A stretch of 64,000 bases of DNA, from contig OX485803.1 in the NCBI GenBank assembly GCA_950295325.1, positions 52,033,554 through 52,097,553 on the forward strand. The letters run 5' to 3'. This DNA comes from Polytrichum commune. Lineage: Eukaryota; Streptophyta; Polytrichopsida; Polytrichales; Polytrichaceae. Each line of letters opens with the position of its first letter. The stretch's first letter is position 1. The notes under the pieces were generated by a model. The model searched no databases and was not told where the DNA came from. It saw only the letters and a program-made list of their open reading frames with translations. A program made the position numbers and the translations under genes. This document shows positions 26,286 through 38,800 of this stretch, piece after piece.

Positions 26286-27311
26286 TGTACATAGCACCAA
26301 GGGTAGGTTGGGATAGGTGATATTTAAAATCTTAAATTATTTTCTTCTAAATTCTCAAAAGGGCAATGCCATTTAGAGTCACTGGAGTAATGAAACCACA
26401 TATGGATGATGATACAGATTTTCATTCAAATTTGTGCATGTCCATCCAAAGTTTGGTGATTTCATCTATTTACTATGATTTTAAGGATTCTTTTGAAAAA
26501 TTCATCCATGAAGAAATATTTAAAACATATGAATATAATTTTACTTTTAAAATCACAATTTGATGACATGTTTCATGTCTAAAAAAAACATTGGTGGGGG
26601 TCAACTCTATTTCTAGGAGATTTTTGTTTTCCAACTAGGTGGCACTGATGAAGCAAATTGAATGAAAATGGTGAAAATGGATAAATTTGTGAGGAAATTT
26701 GTTTTGAGATTTGGTATGAGTTTCAACCCTAAAATTTGAAATTTGTTGTCGCCTTTGCCAACTAGGTATATTTTATCACTGAGAAAATCATTGGTTGGGG
26801 TGACACCTAGGAAGAACGAGATGGAATGGTCTTTTAAGAAAGTAGAGAATATTATGCACCATAGCTTTCTAGTAGTTTGGGCACCTTTCTGCGTAATGAT
26901 TAATTAAAGTGCAAAAGTAACTTAGGCATCCCAAGAAATTTAATATTTTAAAATTGGGAAGATTAAAAAATGAATTAAAAATAAGTTAGACATTCATCCA
27001 AGTCAATTCTATAATTCATAGATGGTTTTCCAATGAATGTCACTTGCATTATTATGATTTTAGGCACTCTTTGAGTGTTTTAATTTTAATTTTTAATTTT
27101 CAAAATTTTTTTGGAGGAGGGGGACACTCAACAAAATTAATTTCCTAGAAATTTAGGCACCTTTAATTTTTATTTTTATTTTGCCCAAGCTGCTAGAGAG
27201 CTACAGTAGTGTTCCTCTACATCGGTCATGTATTTCTTTTTGAAACTTCCTAGAGGTTGAACTCTCTTTCCTTCTATCTCTACCAATTGTTTTGTCACTA
27301 CATTGATTATC

Positions 27312-27496
27312 CCAATTAGTACATGTTACTATTCGGAATACTATAACTATTCAATGAGCATGTAAAATTTCATTAGACATAGTCATTTATGTTATAGTAT
27401 AATGTCCAAACAACCTATTGAACTTTCGTTAGTAAAAATTAAACTCCCCAGTAAGATGTTATTGCGTAGCTCCAAATAGTTACACACACTAATTGG
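27312..27496. mobile_element. MITE family B copy
   Basis: Left CCAATTAGTACATGTTACTA; right TAGTTACACACACTAATTGG. Interior has AATGTCCAAACAACCTATTG, linking it to the other copies. Confidence 0.75.
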
Positions 27497-27815
27497 TTTA
27501 TAATTAATGTACTTATTGAAGTAGCCAGTTCTGCCCGTGCATTGTTTCATGGTGCTTCTTTGCAATTAGCCTTCGTTTTGATGGTCAATCCGTTGGATGA
27601 TAAACATGTATTTCATTATTAATTAATTATAGTTTGTTTCGGGAGAAGCAAGGGGTGGATTGGGTTGAGGTGACAAAAGGTCGGGTTCCTTTCCCTCTCT
27701 CTTTGAGAATGAAGCTATTTATAATCTTTGTTTGGCCATTTCAACCTAACCATCAGATAACTTGTCGAAATCATACTATAGTTGCATGTTCTCCCCCTAA
27801 GGTAGACGTGTCTTA

Positions 27816-28807
27816 GGGCCACTTCACACACGAGCCAAGAGCCGTGACCATGAAAAACGAGCCCAAAAGAAAGTGTCCAAAGGTCATCCCAACACACCTC
27901 CAAAATCATGTAGTGTGGTCACGGACCCTCAAGTGTAGTGTGAACTCATACGTGATCGGGCCCTCAACCCAATGAATTCTATTCAAGCAGGTCCTCACAC
28001 ATGATAAAATAAAATAAATTAATGGTAGTGAGTGATCGGAGTGCCATGGTCCCTTGGTTTCGCGTTAGGGTCACTTCACACATGAGAAGGAGAGCCCGTG
28101 ACCATTACACTTCAAGCACTCTCATTGGTGGAAAAGGCGGAGCTAGTCCAAGTTCGCTTCACACTACCCTTGAGGGACCGACAGAGTAAGTATGTGAATG
28201 CAAGATGGATGTAAAGTCTACGTGAATTCCTACATGGCATCGAGTGGATCATGTTTCATGGTCACTTGGACTATTTTCAAAAACCGTTTCTTGGAGGTAG
28301 GCCTACCACAAAACCGAGAGACCATGGCACTACACCATGGCTTACAACCGTTGATTTATTCTATTTTATCATGTGCGAGGACCCGCATGAATAGAAATTC
28401 ATTGAAATAGCATTTGGTTGAGTGCCTGGTCACATATGACTTCACACTGTACTTGAGGGTCCGAGACCACACGACATGATATTGGAGGTGTGTTGGGACG
28501 GCCTTTGGACACTTTCTTTGGTCTGTCACAATTTCGTGATCACGGCTCTTGGCTCGTGTGTGAAGTGGCCCTTACGCCTACCTCCAAGAGGTGGTTTTTG
28601 AAAATTGTCCACGTGACCATAAAACATGTTCCATTTGATGCCATGTAGGAATCCATGTCGACTTTACATCCATCTTGCATTCACATACTCCGTTGGTCCC
28701 TCAAGCGTAGTGTGAAGCGAACTTGGACCGGCTGCACCTTTGCCACCAATGAGAGCTGCTTGAAGTGTAATGGTCATGGGCTCTCAGTGTTGTGTGTGAA
28801 GTGGCCC
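27816..28807. mobile_element. Harbinger-like MITE family A, outer copy interrupted by an inner copy
   Basis: The segments 27816-28064 and 28575-28807 are together a reverse-oriented family A element (compare 14706-15206). It is split by the second copy at 28068-28571. Removing the inner copy and one TTA rejoins the family sequence around GAGGCCTACC. Left flank TTA, right flank TTC, so this older copy has lost its duplication. Confidence 0.87.
28068..28571. mobile_element. Harbinger-like MITE family A, inner (nested) copy
   Basis: 504 bp, same orientation as the copy at 14706, starting GGGTCACTTCACACATGAG and ending GTGTGAAGTGGCC(C). TTA duplications are at 28065-28067 and 28572-28574. It lies inside another member of the same family. 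Confidence 0.9.
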
Positions 28808-29552
28808 TTCCTACTATGGAGTGCAAAATGGTTTGATATCCTTGTAAAACGAGCTATTCTGGTATAATTTAGGGCTTACTACAACGGGGGTTTCTTGCTT
28901 GGGAAAGCCAAAAAGACAATGCTTAAATCAGTTGAACACCACCAACGTTTAGGTTCAAATATGTAACCACTTCAATAGATCATATATATATATGTACACT
29001 CTTTGAAATTTTGTCACAAATTGAGGTTTATCCGGTTGCCTTGAATGTTGTTTGCATGGCATTTCGATCCGTATAAATATTGGCTAATCGATTTGGTTTC
29101 TTTTCATGGATTTGTTGCACATCAATAGAAGGCCAAACCTCATGGAAGTAATTGCAATAAGCTCATCTAGAGGTCTTACATTGTTCACGGGGTTGTCACA
29201 CTCATAGTCCGCCAAGAGCCTAAGGCTAGTGTAAATGCAGCCTACAAAATTTGTGACTTGGCCTATAAAATTTTGAAAGCGTAGGACAAAGAGCCTATGG
29301 ACAATTTAAAAACATAGGATATCAACCTATGTGATAAAAAACATGTAGGAAATTTTGCCTACAAAGTTTTTAAAAGAGAGGATTTTAGCCATTCATCCTT
29401 CTTCAAATTGGGAAATTAGTTGACCTAAGTACATATCTTTAGGCTAATACTCGGGGCTCTTGGGTGGCACATAGACGGATATCAATAATAGCCCTAACTC
29501 CCTTCCTGCTAATCTTTACAAATACCATTCATCACAACTCCTCTCTCATCAG

Positions 29553-29554
<2 letters not shown>

Positions 29555-29593
<39 letters not shown>
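29555..29593. repeat. (CT)n microsatellite
   Basis: About 19 CT units directly abutting the hAT relic at 29594. Confidence 0.95.
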
Positions 29594-29596
<3 letters not shown>

Positions 29597-29917
29597 AAAC
29601 TGAAATTTCCTAACCTACTAACGCTTGCCGTCATTGCAAGATGCCAATGTGTTAGTACTGCTACTTGTGAGAGAGCTTTCTCTGTGCAAAATAACATCAA
29701 GCAGAAGAAAAGGAATCGAATGACAACAACACACTTGGATAGTGTGATGCGGGTGGCGATTGAAGGACCAACCAAAAATTTTGAGTTTATTTTGGAGGAA
29801 GCTATATCTTTGTGGAAGGATTCAAGAAAGTTTCGATTCTTGTTTACTAATCCTGAGAAATATCTTGCAGGAAGAGTAGAGGTTGAATTAGAAGATGGTG
29901 AGGACTTTCACCCTTAA
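29594..29917 (+). pseudogene. hAT transposase C-terminal fragment
   Basis: About 107 codons with the hAT dimerisation signature VSTATCERAFSVQNNIK, RNRM and LDSVMRVAIEGP, ending in an acidic tail (ELEDGEDFHP) and stop. Upstream, the coding sequence is cut off by a (CT)n tract at 29555-29593 and no earlier transposase domain is visible. GCCTAC/GTAGGC-type motifs are scattered on both sides (about 29240-29370 and 30060-30240), as in hAT subterminal regions, but I could not find convincing ends or an 8-bp duplication. Sequence differs from the copy at 13 kb, so it is a separate hAT lineage. Confidence 0.85.
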
Positions 29918-30845
29918 ACTCATTTGAATTTTAGCAACCTTTCATTATAATCAACTCTTTAAAAAAGAGTTGGTTAATCCTTGGCCTTCAAACGTGGTGA
30001 AGGGCTTAGCCAGGTCCAATTCCTGCCAAGGATACCACTTAGTACTCAAATTTTGAATTTAAAGCCTACAACATTAAAAGATATGAAGGATTTTAACCTA
30101 CTAAAAATTAGTTTTGAAGGCAATTGGCGGGTAACTTAAAAACTCAAAAGGTTTTCAACTTACACAAATTTGATATTGTAGGATGCAACCTATGCCATGA
30201 GGGAAATAGCCTATGCCCTTTTAAAGAGGTAGGCAATTAACCTCAATAACTTCAAAAACTTTTCGGACACTGGTCACACTAGGTCGGCAAACCAACTAAA
30301 CTGGTCTCCTAGCTTGTCCAAAGTTGAAATTGATTCATGGAAATTGGGGAGACAAGTTATTGTTTGCGAGGTTCTAGCATGTTATTACCTTGTTCTCCGA
30401 GTTCCAGTTGGGCCCACTACCGATTTCAAAAAACTTGAAGTAAAGTACAAAGTCGAGCTATTTGAGGTACAAACAAACTAGATATCCATGTACCCATTTT
30501 TGACCCCAATTGGTTTGCTTGACAATATTGGAGTTGAGTGTGGTTGGGCCATTATACCACGGCCACACTAGGGTCGTTCGCCACTGCTTGGCTATAGGAG
30601 GAGTCCCTCTTCATAGGGAAACTTCATCTCTTTCCAAAATCTACTACTACTAGTAAGGATTTTCCGTCTTGCTTGCATAAACCTCATTGGGTATTATGGA
30701 TTGCAGTTTCATCAATGCATACAAGACATAAACTCTTATCAAGATGGAAACTCCCCACTCAGCATGGACCGATCGTTTGGTCCTAGACTCCTCATGTGGA
30801 CATGTTATCACTTAGGTTGTTCATTTGCAAATCACTCTCACGTGA

Positions 30846-31126
30846 TGGTGAGGGCCATTTCACACCTGAGCCAAGGGCCGTGACCATGTACTCGTGTGGG
30901 GCCCTGACTCTCATCCAAAGGTCATCCCTGTTGTCTAAGTCCCTTGAATCTCACACTGTCCTCCATGTGGGACCCTGTAGACTTTCAACCATGATAATGT
31001 CTCTTTGAGCCCTTCGGCCTTCACCTTCTAGTGTGAAGTGAACTTGGACGGCCTCGGCTTTTTTGACCAACGAGAGATCTTAGAATGAATGGTAACATGC
31101 CTTCAATTTCGTGTGTGACGTGGCCC
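30846..31126. mobile_element. Diverged relative of MITE family A
   Basis: Starts GAGGGCCATTTCACACCTGAG and ends near CGTGTGTGACGTGGCCCG, the same terminal motif as family A, with similar internal words (AGTGTGAAGTGAACTTGGAC). Interior strongly diverged. Confidence 0.6.
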
Positions 31127-31264
31127 GAATCAGATGGTTGATTGTTTAAAATAAATTTAAATCGTATTTATTTATAGCATGCCCACACTTACTGGTGTGG
31201 GGCAGCTAGTGAATGGCTCCTATTAGCATGGACCACTTTTATCTCCACTTTGACCAGTGATGAC

Positions 31265-31308
<44 letters not shown>

Positions 31309-31690
31309 CCAGTGTTGGTCTCACATGGTCCTCCATGTAGGAATCATGTCGACTTTCGACCATGGTAATGTCTTTGAGCCCTTCGGCTTTCACCTTCTAG
31401 TGTGAAGTGAACTTGGACGGTCTCGACCTTTTTGACCACCAAGAGATCTAAGAACGGAATGGTAACATGCCCTCAATTCCGTGTGTAAAGTGACCCAAGT
31501 CCGATGGATGATGATAATTCTTCTTATTATTAAAAAAATGTTTATTTATTTATTTATTTATTTATTTATAGCATGCCCGCACTCACTGGTGTGGGGCAGC
31601 TAGCGAAGGGCTCATGTCAGCACGGACCACTTTTAGCTCCAATTTGACCAGGGATGGCCACCAGATACATAACCAGCGTTGGTAGGAACC
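30940..31690. repeat. Tandem duplication of about 380 bp
   Basis: The unit starting GTCCTCCATGTGGGA (about 30957) recurs at about 31329 (GTCCTCCATGTAGGA). Both copies share GAGCCCTTCGG, AGTGTGAAGTGAACTTGGAC, AGCATGCCC.CACT.ACTGG, and GACCA.TTTTA.CTCCA in the same order, ending at AACCAG.GTTGGT. Copies are separated by an (AT)n tract at 31271-31307. Confidence 0.85.
31271..31307. repeat. (AT)n microsatellite
   Basis: About 18 AT units between the two copies of the 380-bp tandem duplication. Shorter AT tracts occur near 583-602, 1015-1034, 3471-3485 and 32223-32242. Confidence 0.95.
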
Positions 31691-33869
31691 GTTCACTCGT
31701 GGCCCACAGCGGTGCGTGTGGTCATGCTATCGGCTCCTCGGGTGGGTTATGTGGGCCCCACTCCGGAGGCGGGGCAGGCCTGACAAGCCAGGAATAGGGT
31801 GAGGCGATGCCCTGGAATCCGGGCAGGGGTGAAAAATGTCGGCACGGGGAGGGTGTCAGAACATGGGTGGGGCAGCCGGGCAGGAGCAGATCACGGACGG
31901 GCAGGCAGGGGCGAATAATCAGCCAGGAATTAAGATACATGGATCCCCTTCTGGAGGACCACTAGCTTAGCCTTGCCTTGCCTAGCCTATGCATGCTATC
32001 CATCTGCCTTGGACTCCGGCCTAAATTGGCCCCCAATAACTTATTATTATTACCCTTTTCCCTCGCAAATAATGATTGTGGTGTGAGAGTTTCGAGCCAA
32101 GCCAAGCAAAGCGACCCTACCTACCTAGCCCACAACGTTAGCCTAGGTGTTGAAAGTGCGACGACCCAATCTCGGACTCCCGGCCCTTTCGATTTCAAAC
32201 GTCACCACTCCGGGTCCCAAATAGATATATATATATATATATGTATGTATGTATGTATGTGTATATATAACCCTTGATGATGGGAATAATGAGGAGTTAT
32301 GTATGGGAGTCCCCTCAAAGAAGAGGGATGAAATCGTGGGCTATGATCGGGGAGAACCGGTAGTTCGTTACAAGTGATCCGGTTGAGTTTGATAAATGAC
32401 CGGTGGAAGTTCAAGATTGTAGGAAAATTACCGATCATTTTAGAGGAGTTTATAGAATGTACCCCAATTTAATAAAGGAAAACGGAAGGATGCCAACATG
32501 TAACCAGTTGGACTTGCTAACACACTAGGATCTCAACCGATTATGCGCAAAATCCTCCTTGATTACTAATTGTGGGTTTGATCCTTCTTTGAGAAAAAAG
32601 CTTGTTTAGCTCGTCGTGTATCGAAGCCTGTTTTGAAAGCTGGGTGAAGTTTTTGGGATTTACAATAGGGCATGCATATGAGACCCGCCCTTTTCTTTAC
32701 TAGTTTAAACCACACTACCCTTCAAAAGTGCATATGTCACTTCTCTCCCCTTTTTTTCCTTTTAGGAAACAATTGAAATGAATTCATGTAACCAAAAAAA
32801 GGGTCCACTCGCCGATCTGTTACCCACTCACTAGAAACAATTGGGTAGGGAACCAACTAACAACTACAACTACACCATACTACTATGGCCTACAAACTCG
32901 AGGTGTTGTAAGAAGCAATGACCCGATCTCAAGTTTGTTGCCTCTTAGTTTCATTGGTAGGTTAGGTTCACACTTTGGCGGTGAAGGGATGTATTCACAT
33001 ATGAGGTTGTCATAATAGAAATTTGTCTTGCACAAGTGCCTACAAGTTATATATATATATAGTGTGTGTGTGTTTTTCAAGTTCCATCTTTTAAATTTGT
33101 GTGGAAGTTTACATCATGTAGAGCCATGCAAGAGAAAATAATGAAAGTAAGATTGGACAAACTCTTAATATTTGTGCCCAACATTTCTAGTAGGTTATGC
33201 TTGTGATTCACATAACATGTAACTTGCAAAGCTTCCATGTGAGAAAGGTTAAGCCACAATACCTAAAAGTGTCAAAATGTGAATGTGACTGAGAGCGGAA
33301 CGTGGCAAAACTCAATAATTTGAAAGTAAATCTAGAGGCACATGGGGAGCTCCACAAGAAGAGAGGGTGGGTGCAAAAAGCCCCCCAAAAGTCATCATTT
33401 GTCATCTACATGTTGCTTGCTCTCAAGCCTCCTATCCATAGTTCAAGCCTCATGGTTGGGTGGTTCATGCAACATAAACTCCTCTAGACTTATAGATTAT
33501 AAAGATATATATATATGGATTTGTATCAGTTTAACTCGTAAGTATATAGGTTACAAATTTCTTGCTTTATGTATTTTCAATCACATTCTAGGTCCAACCA
33601 CATTATATTTAAAAGTACAATACATAATGGATATTGACAAGTAGTTTCTCAATTTTATATCCAAATGGTACTAAATCGACAATAGAACTATGCATTTCCA
33701 TCCAAAATATGCAAGGCACATGTTTTCGCATGGGACACTTGCTTTGCCATCCATGATGTAGATGCAAGTGTGGGATGAGTGGCTTTACTAATAAGGTATG
33801 TGGGGTGTGGGGTGGCCACTTCTCAACATTTTTACTTGATCGGGAAGACCCATATTTAATGGGTATGTG

Positions 33870-34170
33870 GTTTAGTGAGTATCAAAGAACAAACACCACA
33901 ACAACACATGTTTAGAAGAGACTGGACCATATCTTCAAACATTATTAAATATTCCACACTCAACATTGAACACAGTTGCAAAGAGACCTACACATACATT
34001 AAAAACAAAATCTCAATAAACTCCAAAAAACCCACCAACAAACATGAAACTCCACCAAAGAAAACCCTGATGATTTTGAACCCAAGTTATGTCGATGCTT
34101 CATCGTACATTTGCTACTGCAACACAATCCTCGTTATATATGAAGTTATCTAATTGATGGAAGTTAGCAA
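33870..34170. repeat. Dispersed repeat, family D
   Basis: Third copy: CACATGTTTAGAAGAGACTG, TCGATGCTTCATCGTACATT, GCAACACAATCC. Confidence 0.55.
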
Positions 34171-34329
34171 ACATATTCACAACAACAACAACAACAAAGT
34201 ACCTTATGGTTTCCACTTGTGGCACCAAGAGCGGCGGTGGTCACAAATGGCCACGGGTGCATACTTACCCTAGCCACCACTTAGCCTAGATGCTCCTCCT
34301 AGAAGCTAGTATAAGAAGTTAGTAGTACT

Positions 34330-34361
34330 ACAACAACAATAACAACAACAACAACAACAAA
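34330..34361. repeat. (CAA)n microsatellite
   Basis: CAA/TAA units; a similar tract is at 34180-34198, and CTAGATG/CTAGCCACC-rich sequence lies between. Confidence 0.85.
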
Positions 34362-35240
34362 TGGCCATAGGTGGGGACTCGACCGTTGTTTACCTCCACC
34401 TCGGACGTTTGATTGGATGAAATTTATTCGGCCTCTTTCGTGGGAATCATTGTCAGCTCCCCTTGATGATGATCCGCATTGTCTCAAACGTAAGTCATTC
34501 ATCCTAAATCCGTGTCCGCCTCCTTGTCCCATGGCATGTACAAAACTTGCCGGCCCCACCATTCGGGTGAAATTTATAAAGGCATCTTCCCCGAACTCAC
34601 TCTCCCCCCCCCCCTTCCCCCTTCCCAAATTTACCTTCAATTTCCCAAATCCCCATCTTCCCGGAACAACACTCACGAGTAATAAATACGAATATTCCCG
34701 GTTTCAAGTTCTTGCTTTCTTTGTGTGTGTGGGTGTGTGTGTACGGGTTCACTCACGGCTTCGGAGCATGCATGTAAGGTGGACGGGTGTTGAATGGTTA
34801 CATTTTTTTGACTAGCCCGCTTCGGCCTAGGGTATAAAATGCGCGCTTAAGTGGTACAAGATGGTTAGCGCCTCCGAACTGAGGCCGTTAGCCACTTTCC
34901 TCACGATCTTCGGAGCTCGTATAAATATCTTATTCACTATCGAAGCGGACGATTCTCGTGCTCGTGGAAATGGTCATATAGGTTTCTCTGGTGATGTCCA
35001 CTATCGAGCCTAGAATGGCTATCATATTATAAGCGCGCAATCCAATTTGTTTTAAATACATGTCCTTTTGGTTGGTGTCCATCATTGGAGCCGCACCTAA
35101 CTAGATACCACTCAAATATAGATGTCCAATCGAGATAAGTGGCCATATCAGGCATATCCACCTTACGTAAAATTCTAGGGGCAAGTGGCATGATTTTGGG
35201 TGGATTTTCAACTTATTTACTCGTGGGAAACCCTATCTTA

Positions 35241-35814
35241 GGGTGAGTTTCCACGCAGGCTGCTTGTCCACTAAATTCTAGTGAGAACAAGGACAAACTT
35301 GCCCAAATGTAGATGGAATCTAGTGGTGTGGGGTTTGCATGTGATAACTACACTAAATATTGAATGCGGTTTCATGTACTAACTGGAACTATGCAATGCT
35401 ATATTGATTTATTGTATATTATCTCATATTCTACCAACGAACATCAAATTGGTCGTTTGGACATCATAGAACATTAACAACTTTACTTGGTAAAGAATTG
35501 CATCGATAGTGAAAAGATATAGCAATGTGTAGCTCCAAATAGTAGGTGATATTAAATATCATAGCTTCTCATCTTCTCAAATTCGGGCCCACATACTAAC
35601 CTCTTCGAAAACCAATATTCAATCCTTTGGTGACCGGCACTTGTAGGTTTAGTGGGCGCATGGAAGTCTAGTGGCATGTGTCCATGGCCCTCCACACTCT
35701 AGCATGGCCACTAGAATGTGGTTGGTTGGTGGCGTGTGCTTATCTACATGCGAACACCTCCAACCCACAATTATCTAGATCTAGTGGGCGAGCGGCCTAC
35801 GTGGAAACTCACCC
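35241..35814. mobile_element. Harbinger-like MITE with TTA target duplication, carrying a nested MITE
   Basis: 574 bp starting GGGTGAGTTTCCACGCAGGC; the right end is GTAGGCCGCTCGCCCACTAG-type sequence in inverted orientation, ending in CTCACCC. TTA flanks both sides (35238-35240 and 35815-35817). A family B MITE sits at 35350-35573. Confidence 0.85.
35350..35573. mobile_element. MITE family B copy (nested in 35241-35814)
   Basis: Ends TACACTAAATATTGAATGCG (left) and an imperfect inverted match around GGTGATATTAAATATCATAG (right). The interior has GTTTGGACATCATAGAACAT and CTCCAAATAGTAGGTGA, diagnostic of the family. Confidence 0.75.
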
Positions 35815-35873
35815 TTAGCATACTAGATCCCATTTCAGTACAACTATTATAGTGGGCTGAAAGGTAGCATGGG

Positions 35874-36043
35874 CATAACATTATTCAAATCCATAACAGT
35901 GCTTTGTGAAATTGGCAGTATTCAACATAATATTCCCGAATATTCCCCATACATTCAATATGAATGTGGGGGAATATTCGGAAATATTACGTGGAATACT
36001 GCCAATTTCACAAAGCACTGTTATGGATTTGAATAATGTTATG
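35874..36043. repeat. Near-perfect 170-bp hairpin
   Basis: Arms of about 80 bp. The left starts CATAACATTATTCAAATCCA and the right ends with its reverse complement TGGATTTGAATAATGTTATG. Pairing is almost continuous to a small loop around 35957-35963, with a few mismatches and a small bulge near the loop. Terminal sequence matches MITE family C. Could be transcribed as a small-RNA precursor; that is untested. Confidence 0.9.
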
Positions 36044-36384
36044 GGTGAAACATATTGTGGTCCACTCTAGTTTATGTGTGGGTTGAAAATTAGGGTGGCT
36101 TATAAACTAATGGACTATTAATATGAAAATATATTAAGATGATAAATTATAACATCAGAGCATTGACAATTTTGGTATAAATGAATGTAATACTTCTCAA
36201 TCCACAATGATTGGTGTTCGTGTAAAACACATTGATTCCATATTCTTACTTTTTCTAGCACCATTGGGTGTTTTCTAGCACCATGATCTCAAACAATAAA
36301 TCTATATTTATATTTCTGGTGGCCCCATACTTACAAGATTGACATGACTCTAAAACGAGGTGAAAGGAGAAATAGGGTAATAGC

Positions 36385-36534
36385 CCACCCACACTTACTA
36401 GTGCGGGCCACCAGTATACAATGAGTACTAGCACCAGTTGCATCTAGTGGCTCTCACTGGCTGAACCAGCTCCCAAAGTGGCCCCTACTGGTAGGAACCG
36501 TTCAGTGGTGGCCCGCACCAGTAAGTGTGGGTGG
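36385..36534. mobile_element. Short MITE with CCACCCACACTTACT termini
   Basis: Starts CCACCCACACTTACTAGTGC and ends in an imperfect reverse complement (GGTGCGGGCCACCACTGAAC reading inward from the right). About 150 bp. The same terminal sequence occurs near 31181 and, inverted, at 31684-31727, so a related element probably spans that region too. Confidence 0.75.
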
Positions 36535-38750
36535 ACTAGAAGTTAGTCGACTTTCCATGTGAGTCGTGGCATTCGTTGTGGGGGTTTGGTTGCTTTTGTC
36601 AAGAAACTTATCACATTTTGATCTCGATTCACAAACACAAAATAGTGGCCAAATCGTCTTCTAAGGTGCTAGGTGCACCTTTCATGGACATTGGATCGCA
36701 ACACAGAGTGTTGAAGTTTGGCAACTCAATACATACGTACATGTATTTATCAACAAATCCAAATGAAGAACATAAAAAAAATAAAAAAATAAAAATTATC
36801 GGTTGAGATAGAAATTTATCTTTCACTTAAAATTTCAATAATTTCTCTCACTTAGGTTCCAAAAGACTAAATTGGGGTCTTTGACCACAAAAAGAGAATG
36901 CATGGCCTTAAAATAGAAACCACCGGGGTTTTCAATGGAGCCTCCAATGTGAAACATTACATTTAGAGGACACCGAAACTTTGCTCGCCATGTGAAAGGA
37001 AACCGCACTTGAAGAACGGGCAAGTCTCATCACTCTAAGGGAGGCAGGATTTAAGGTCTAAATGAGTCACCTACACACTTACATCTCCCTTGCATCTGCT
37101 GCTGCTAGGAAGGTACCGATTGCAAATTTAATAAAGGAGGAAATTGTTGGCTCGGTTCTTGATACTTAGGACCATCCCTAGCAACGACTTTTTGGGTGGG
37201 CCTATAGGGCTAGAGCATTGAATGGGGAGAACCAAGTTCAAAATTCCACGAAAATTACCCATCGTTAAAGAGGCATTCATGATATTACGCGACGATGTGG
37301 TCATTAGAATACAACGGTGAGATGTTGGGAGTTCAGTCTGAATCTAAGTCTCTCTGCGTAACTTTTCGAGCATCTCACTGTTATGTTTTGAGAGTTGAAC
37401 ATTGAGTGATGTTATGTGTGTGGAATATACTTTAAACTAATGGAAAAAGAGAACTGAAAGATGACGGCATGTAACCGGTTGACTGGGAAACACTAGGATG
37501 TGTGATCGATCGTGCCCAAAGATATCCCCAAACAATGCGCTAAAATGTCCGCACACATTTGGATATGGCCTTAAGGCATACGGCTTTATTTCCAAACTCC
37601 ATGGAATGATTGGACCTTTGGATCGGACTAGACATTGTTTCATTCTGCCATAGATTGTGAATTACAAAGGTTGTTATTTCAAGTTTTAGAATCAAAGTTG
37701 AGATGTAGAAGTTATAGCAGGTCAAAGTGAGGTTTTTTATTTTTATTTTTTAAAATAATTTTATATATGTATATATAAGTATTTTTTTTCGTGTGATCAC
37801 AAAGGCGTTGTCATATTGTGTTGATTGCTGAATTTTAGAATGGTTAACAATGTTTTGAGCACATTGTCCAATCTCATTGCAACATGTGTAGACTCCTTTG
37901 AGTGTCCAACCTTAACCAATGTATGCATGTTGCTAGTTTGGCGCCAATGTGCCACATAGTCTATTATATTTCCAAAAAAAATGTTGGCAATTTCAGTAAC
38001 TTAGAAGAAAAACCCATTTATTTTAAATGCATCCTTTGGTAATCTTGTGAGGCCAAAGAAATTGATGTTGTGACACCTTACAATCTTGCACAATTATAAG
38101 TACACATTGATTATGAGAATGCCCACCACCTTAACATCAATCTCCCATGTTGGTCCCCCCCCCCAACTCAACTCAATCAAGAAATCACCTCGCATTACAT
38201 TGATTTCACATATTGTCATGATAGATTCCTGGACATGGCCATCAAGAGAAATATTGGAATCCCATGTGGATTGCGAAATCAGGTCCTAGCTAAACAAACA
38301 CTTTTAGCTTTGCCTCCCCCATTGCACCCACTTGTCATACGATATGAGACACACAAGTAGTGCAAGATGATTAGCATATCCAAATTGTGTATGCAACACG
38401 TCTCCTCATAATTTGGGAGCTCTATGAATATCTTAATCATTATCAAACTGATCATTGTTTTCTTTTGTAAGAAATGATGATATAAGTCCCCACCCCCCTC
38501 CAAATTATGTTGATTGTTGAAATTGGATTGGTTAACAAATTTGGAGGACGTTTGCCCAATTTCTTACAGCACATATCTTGTTGGTGTTTGTTCTTGATCC
38601 ATGATTGACCATATACCACTCAAATATAGGTGTCCAACATTTAATACAAGTACACAAATTAGGGCGGCTTACTTTACCTTATGCGTGTTCACCCTCCTTC
38701 ATGCATAGGTGTCATGATACTTTACCCACACTTGGGGGTTGGGTGATGTG
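36535..38750. other. No gene seen
   Basis: Only the family C foldback at 37279-37416 and low-complexity A/T tracts are recognisable. Confidence 0.55.
37279..37416. mobile_element. Foldback MITE, family C
   Basis: Inner inverted repeat AACGGTGAGATG / CATCTCACTGTT flanks a core AATCTAAGTCTCTCTGCG. Outer ends GATATTACGC and GTGATGTTATG. The same core and layout recur at 49858-50011. Confidence 0.75.
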
Positions 38751-38800
38751 TCGTAGCACCTACCAAGGGGGAGGGTGAAAACGTTGGTTGCTAACATGTA

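Larger units (their letters stand above)
32280..35237. other. No gene seen; dispersed repeats
   Basis: Contains family E (32800-32960), family D (33870-34170) and CAA tracts. An open frame at 34417-34815 and its antisense partner at 34299-34676 are GC-biased but show no domain. The segment 32440-32560 resembles 37430-37530 (ATGTAACCRGTTG motif). Confidence 0.5.

Noticed and set aside
29226-30290. Possible complete hAT element around the transposase relic at 29.6 kb
   Set aside because: Candidate ends (TAGTGT...ACACTA) pair over only a few bases and have no matching 8-bp duplication.
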